Shown here one piece after another: positions 60,825-64,000 of a DNA stretch of 64,000 bases. The DNA lies in NCBI RefSeq assembly GCF_018398875.1, contig NZ_JAGWDK010000006.1:62001-126000 (forward strand). Reading direction: 5' to 3'. The notes under the pieces are model-generated. The model saw only the letters and a program-made list of their open reading frames with translations. It did no database searches and was not told the DNA's origin. The position numbers and the translations under genes are program-made. Origin of the DNA: Bradyrhizobium sp. sGM-13 (lineage in GTDB: Bacteria; Pseudomonadota; Alphaproteobacteria; Rhizobiales; Xanthobacteraceae). Position 1 is the stretch's first letter. Each line of letters starts with the position of its first letter.

Positions 60825-62222
60825 ATGACATTGACCCGCCGCGCCTTTTTGTCGGCGTCTGCAGGCCTGGCGGCGGTTCCGGGCCTTTTCGGTGCACGTG
60901 CGGGGGCCGCGCCCTTGCCGCGGGACGCCGACATCGTGGTGATCGGCGCAGGCGCGGCCGGCATTGCTGCGGCGCGACGGATCATGGCGGCGAACCGCAG
61001 GGTGATCGTGGTGGAGGCGGCAAGCCAGATCGGCGGCCGCTGTCAAACCGACGTTTCGACTTTCGACGTACCGTTCGACCGCGGCGCGCGCTGGATGCAC
61101 AATCCCGAGACCAATCCGATGATCAAGCTGGCGCGGGCGGCCGGGCTCGAGATCACAAGCGCGCCATCGGGCCAGAAGATCCGCATCGGTCGCCGCAATG
61201 CCCGAGCCGGCGAGACCGAAGAGTTTCTGGCGGCGCTGGTGCGCGCCAACCGCGCCATCGACGACGCCGCGCGGCGGTTCGATGTTTCCTGTGCTTCCGT
61301 GCTGCCGAAGGATCTCGGCGTCTGGGCGGGCACGGCGGAATTCGTGCTGGGGGCCAGCTTCTCCGGCAAGGATCTGAACGACGTCTCGGTCGGCGACAAG
61401 TCGCGCGCGCAGGACCGCAACATCGCGATCGGCTGCCGCCAAGGACTGGGCACGCTAATCGCAAAACTCGGCGAGCAGGTGCCGGTGGCACTGTCGACGC
61501 CCGCCAATCGCATCGTCTGGAGCAACCGCGACGTTATGGTGGAAACACCTGCCGGAAAGATCGTCGCCCGCGCTGCCGTCGTCACGGTGTCGAGCAACGT
61601 GCTGGCGGCGGGCAATATCAAGTTTGCGCCCGAAATTCCGAAGCGCATGCTCGACGCCGCTTCGAAGCTCAGTCTCGGCAGCTACGACCGGATCGCCCTG
61701 CAGATGGCGGGCAATCCGCTCGGCCTCGCCCGTGACGATGTCATCATCGAGCAGAGCAACTCGACCAAGACGGCGCTGATATCAGCCAATATCGGCGGCT
61801 CGTCGCTCTGCACCCTCGATGTCGGCGGCTCGTTCGGCCGCGATCTTTCCGCGCAGGGCGAGAAGGCCATGGTGGCGTTTGCGGTGGAATGGCTGACGAA
61901 GCTGTACGGCAGCGAGGCGGCCGCCGCGGTGACGAAATCGAGCGCGACGCGCTGGAACGCCGCGCCGTTCACGCTCGGCGCGATGTCAGCGGCCGGTCCT
62001 GGCGGGCAGTCGTCACGAAAGGTTCTGACCGATCCGATTGGCTGCATGTATCTCGCGGGCGAGGCGACCCATGAAACGCTGTGGGGAACGATCGACGGCG
62101 CCTGGGAAAGCGGCGAACGCGCGGCAGAGGCGGCCCTGCGACGGATCGGTGCGTTGAAGGACTCCGAACCGGAGGCGCGGCCGGCGAAGCAGCGGCGGCG
62201 CGCACCATCTCCGAGCAACTGA
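60825..62222 (+). CDS. Tat-exported FAD-dependent amine oxidase
   Basis: A 465-residue flavoprotein. LTRRAFLSASAGLAAVPGLF is a twin-arginine signal; DIVVIGAGAAGIAAARRI is the FAD loop, IGGRCQTDVS and DRGARWMH follow as in monoamine oxidases, and the C-terminal LAGEATHETLWGTIDGAWES matches the FAD-closing motif. Should act in the periplasm on an amine. Its TGA overlaps the ATG of the next gene (TGATG). Confidence 0.88.
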   Translation: MTLTRRAFLSASAGLAAVPGLFGARAGAAPLPRDADIVVIGAGAAGIAAARRIMAANRRVIVVEAASQIGGRCQTDVSTFDVPFDRGARWMHNPETNPMIKLARAAGLEITSAPSGQKIRIGRRNARAGETEEFLAALVRANRAIDDAARRFDVSCASVLPKDLGVWAGTAEFVLGASFSGKDLNDVSVGDKSRAQDRNIAIGCRQGLGTLIAKLGEQVPVALSTPANRIVWSNRDVMVETPAGKIVARAAVVTVSSNVLAAGNIKFAPEIPKRMLDAASKLSLGSYDRIALQMAGNPLGLARDDVIIEQSNSTKTALISANIGGSSLCTLDVGGSFGRDLSAQGEKAMVAFAVEWLTKLYGSEAAAAVTKSSATRWNAAPFTLGAMSAAGPGGQSSRKVLTDPIGCMYLAGEATHETLWGTIDGAWESGERAAEAALRRIGALKDSEPEARPAKQRRRAPSPSN

Positions 62223-62935
62223 TGGCCCGTCCCAAAGCACTGATCTCCTGGTCGAGCGGCAAGGATTCAGCCTTTGCGCTGCATGAAGTGTTGCGCGCGG
62301 GAGAATTCGAGGTGGTCGGCGCGCTGACCACGGTGACCGAGACGTTCGGCCGCGTCTCGATCCATGGCGTGCGGCAGGAAATCTTGCAGGCGCAATGCGA
62401 GGCCGCCGGCCTGCCGCAGCGGATCGTGGTAATTCCCTATCCCTGTCCGAACGAGATCTACGAGGCGCGCATGGGTGAGGCGGTCGCGCAAGCGGTTGCC
62501 GATGGTGTCACGCATATGATCTTCGGCGATCTGTTCCTGGCTGACATCCGCGCCTATCGCGAACAGAAGCTGGCAGGCACCGGAATTACGCCGGTGTTTC
62601 CGCTCTGGCAGCGGCCAACGCCGGAACTCGCGCGAGCGATGATTGCAAGCGGGCTCGAAGCCCATATCGCGACCGTCGATCTGAAGAAGCTGTCGGCGGA
62701 ATTTGCCGGTCGCAAATTCGACGCAACGCTGCTCGCCGACTTGCCGGACGGTATCGATCCCTGCGGCGAGAACGGCGAGTTTCACACCTGTGTCGTGGCA
62801 GGGCCGATGTTTTCGCGACGACTTGCGGTGATGACCGGAGAGTGCGTCCCGCGCGACGGATATGCGTATTGCGATCTGGTGATGGATAATGAATCCGTCG
62901 TCCCGGCCAAGCGAAGCGCGAGCCGGGACCCATAG
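62222..62935 (+). CDS. PP-loop ATP pyrophosphatase (diphthamide-synthetase-like, DUF71)
   Basis: A 237-residue protein with the PP-loop ALISWSSGKDSAFALHEV at the N-terminus, GVRQEILQAQCEAAGLP, MIFGDLFLADIRAYREQ and CGENGEFHT, typical of DUF71/Dph6-like enzymes. Bacteria lack diphthamide, so another amidation or ligation is likely. The last residues (VVPAKRSASRDP and stop) come from a palindromic repeat, so the original end is uncertain. Translationally coupled to the amine oxidase. Confidence 0.85.
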   Translation: MARPKALISWSSGKDSAFALHEVLRAGEFEVVGALTTVTETFGRVSIHGVRQEILQAQCEAAGLPQRIVVIPYPCPNEIYEARMGEAVAQAVADGVTHMIFGDLFLADIRAYREQKLAGTGITPVFPLWQRPTPELARAMIASGLEAHIATVDLKKLSAEFAGRKFDATLLADLPDGIDPCGENGEFHTCVVAGPMFSRRLAVMTGECVPRDGYAYCDLVMDNESVVPAKRSASRDP

Positions 62936-63029
62936 CCACAGTTGCTAGTGCTGTAGCACGCTGGGGCTACATCCAATTCGAATCGCGAACGCCTGTGGTT
63001 ATGGGTCCCTGCTTTCGCAGGGACGACGG
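62896..63029. repeat. long palindromic interspersed repeat at the 3' end of the PP-loop gene
   Basis: Left arm CGTCGTCCCGGCCAAGCGAA ... CCGGGACCCATAGCCACAG pairs with CTGTGGTTATGGGTCCC ... GGGACGACGG (62993-63029). Same family as 15428-15545. It supplies the stop of the upstream gene and, on the minus strand, extra codons of the frameshifted TauE gene ([11 protein letters not shown]). Confidence 0.75.
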
Positions 63030-63803
63030 TGACGTCACCGCAGCACTCCATCCAGCGCCGGCAGGCCGAAGACGACCGCGGCCGCGATCAGCGCGTAACT
63101 TCGAGCGGAATACGGCTTCGCTAGCCTTGCCGAACAGCGACGCGCCGAACCAGACGCCGATGCCGTAGACGGGGCCGACCACCAGCGCGAACTTGATCGC
63201 ATCCATCGTGATCAGTCCGGTCGCCGCGTAACTCACGGCGGAGAAGAAATCCGAGGCGCCGAAGAACAGCACGATGTTGGCTCGGGCAATCACGGACGGA
63301 ATCGGGCGGCCGAGCCAGTAGCCGACGATCGGTGGGCCGCCGGTCTGGGCAAGGCCACTGCAAAAGCCCGACAGCCCGCCGATGCCGATCGAGACCGCCA
63401 CGTGGTCCTTGCCGCGGTAACGCCAGCCCGAGAGCAGCAGCAACAGCAATGCGAACACGAAGACGGAAATGATCCAGCGCGTCGTCACCGGCTCTAACCG
63501 GCTCAGGAAATAGGTGCCGAGCGGCACGCCGATCAGCGCACCCACCACTATGACCGCAGTCGCCTTGCGGTCAGCCTTCTCCCAGGCATTCGGCAGCAGC
63601 GGCGCGGCGGCGACGAAATCGATGATCAGCAGCAGCGCGGCAACCAGCCGCGGGTCGGCAATCGAGCTGGCCAGCGGCATGAAGATCAGCGCCGAGCCAA
63701 AGCCGGAAAAGCCCCGCGCCGTGCCCGACATCAAGGCGACGGCGCAAATCGCGATTGCGGCGTTGAGGCTGATGTCGGAAGGGATGAGCCCGAGAGGGTT
63801 CAT
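62967..63803 (-). CDS. TauE/SafE-family permease with frameshifted C-terminus
   Basis: Membrane protein of the sulfite/sulfonate exporter family, about eight helices ([56 protein letters not shown]). The frame is family-like to ...[14 protein letters not shown], then reads into [10 protein letters not shown] and the neighbouring repeat. In the next frame the sequence reads [20 protein letters not shown] and stops at 63035, which is the expected end; deleting the A at about 63104 restores it. So one base has probably been gained, truly or by error. ATG 63801-63803 overlaps the pheT stop (ATGA). Confidence 0.82.
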   Translation of the reverse strand: MNPLGLIPSDISLNAAIAICAVALMSGTARGFSGFGSALIFMPLASSIADPRLVAALLLIIDFVAAAPLLPNAWEKADRKATAVIVVGALIGVPLGTYFLSRLEPVTTRWIISVFVFALLLLLLSGWRYRGKDHVAVSIGIGGLSGFCSGLAQTGGPPIVGYWLGRPIPSVIARANIVLFFGASDFFSAVSYAATGLITMDAIKFALVVGPVYGIGVWFGASLFGKASEAVFRSKLRADRGRGRLRPAGAGWSAAVTSPSSLRKQGPITTGVRDSNWM

Positions 63804-64000
63804 CCCCGCAACGTGCCGCCGGTCTTCTTCGTCACCTCGGCCACAATCTTCGCCGCTACGGCGTCGATCTCCTGATCCGTCAGCGTCTTCTCGCGCGGCT
63901 GGATCGTCACGGCGATCGCGATCGACTTTTTGGCCGGGTCAATGCCCTTGCCTTCATAGACATCGAATACGGCTACGTCCGTGATCAGCTTCTTGTCCGC
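63800..64000 (-). CDS. pheT: phenylalanine-tRNA ligase beta subunit, C-terminal part (cut by window edge)
   Basis: The last 66 codons and stop of a gene entering from the right edge. The visible frame, ...[38 protein letters not shown] and ...KKTGGTLRG, matches the ferredoxin-like anticodon-binding (FDX-ACB) domain that ends PheT. Its TGA overlaps the ATG of the TauE gene. Confidence 0.92.
   Translation of the reverse strand, partial: ADKKLITDVAVFDVYEGKGIDPAKKSIAIAVTIQPREKTLTDQEIDAVAAKIVAEVTKKTGGTLRG

Noticed and set aside
62941..62990. TTCGAATC-like sequence suggesting a tRNA T-loop
   Set aside because: No cloverleaf can be drawn around it; it is the loop of a palindromic repeat.

Overview
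The window looks like a piece of a Bradyrhizobium (or very close Nitrobacteraceae, Alphaproteobacteria) chromosome. The evidence is the high GC, the gene order (ppsR-maf-coaE-dnaQ-secB-tim44; hslV...hslU beside hisB-hisH-hisA-hisF-hisE; hrcA-grpE-dnaK-dnaJ-pmtA), and several interspersed palindromic repeats that I recognise as typical of this family. Almost everything is chromosomal core. I see no phage, insertion sequence, CRISPR array, rRNA or tRNA gene.

Layout. 1-7.4 kb: hemJ (cut by the left edge) diverges from ppsR across a 445-base gap that is a candidate chromosomal replication origin; then maf, coaE, dnaQ, secB, a Tim44-domain protein, mltA and smr. 7.5-15.4 kb: the HslVU protease genes with two genes inserted between them, diverging from a tightly overlapping histidine cluster and coaA. 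15.5-25.3 kb: a hybrid histidine kinase, comM, a Tat-exported metallo-hydrolase, small envelope proteins, gshB, yraN and rsmI, all on the minus strand. 25.5-30.6 kb: an LpoA-like lipoprotein, hemW, rdgB and rph, then hrcA. 30.7-40.9 kb: grpE, an AraC/VOC pair, a Tat-exported nicotinamidase, dnaK (with a well-matched heat-shock promoter) and dnaJ, pmtA, an FMN reductase, pyrF and a DUF1330 gene.

41.3-48.0 kb is the accessory-looking part: a 433-residue RTX repeat protein with no Lys, Arg, Cys or Trp, its type I ABC exporter and membrane fusion protein, a LuxR-type regulator and a secreted M23 peptidase. This is the best candidate here for a little-described system: a secreted calcium-binding polyanion with its own exporter and probably its own control. 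48.2-53.9 kb returns to housekeeping (dapB, gpmA, an Ada-like regulator/methyltransferase, nth, an EI24 membrane protein) and ends in a frameshifted HMG-CoA-lyase-like gene. 54.0-59.6 kb is a metal block: a copper P-type ATPase diverging from csoR over a palindromic operator, and nikR diverging from a TonB-dependent receptor over an essentially perfect NikR operator. 59.4-64.0 kb has a YiiX-like hydrolase, a Tat-exported amine oxidase, a PP-loop ATPase, a frameshifted TauE permease and the 3' end of pheT.

A recurring theme is short palindromic repeats sitting at gene ends. In at least three places (YiiX, PP-loop ATPase, TauE) the repeat now supplies C-terminal codons or the stop codon. Two clean single-base frameshifts (HMG-CoA lyase and TauE) are either young gene decay or sequencing errors.
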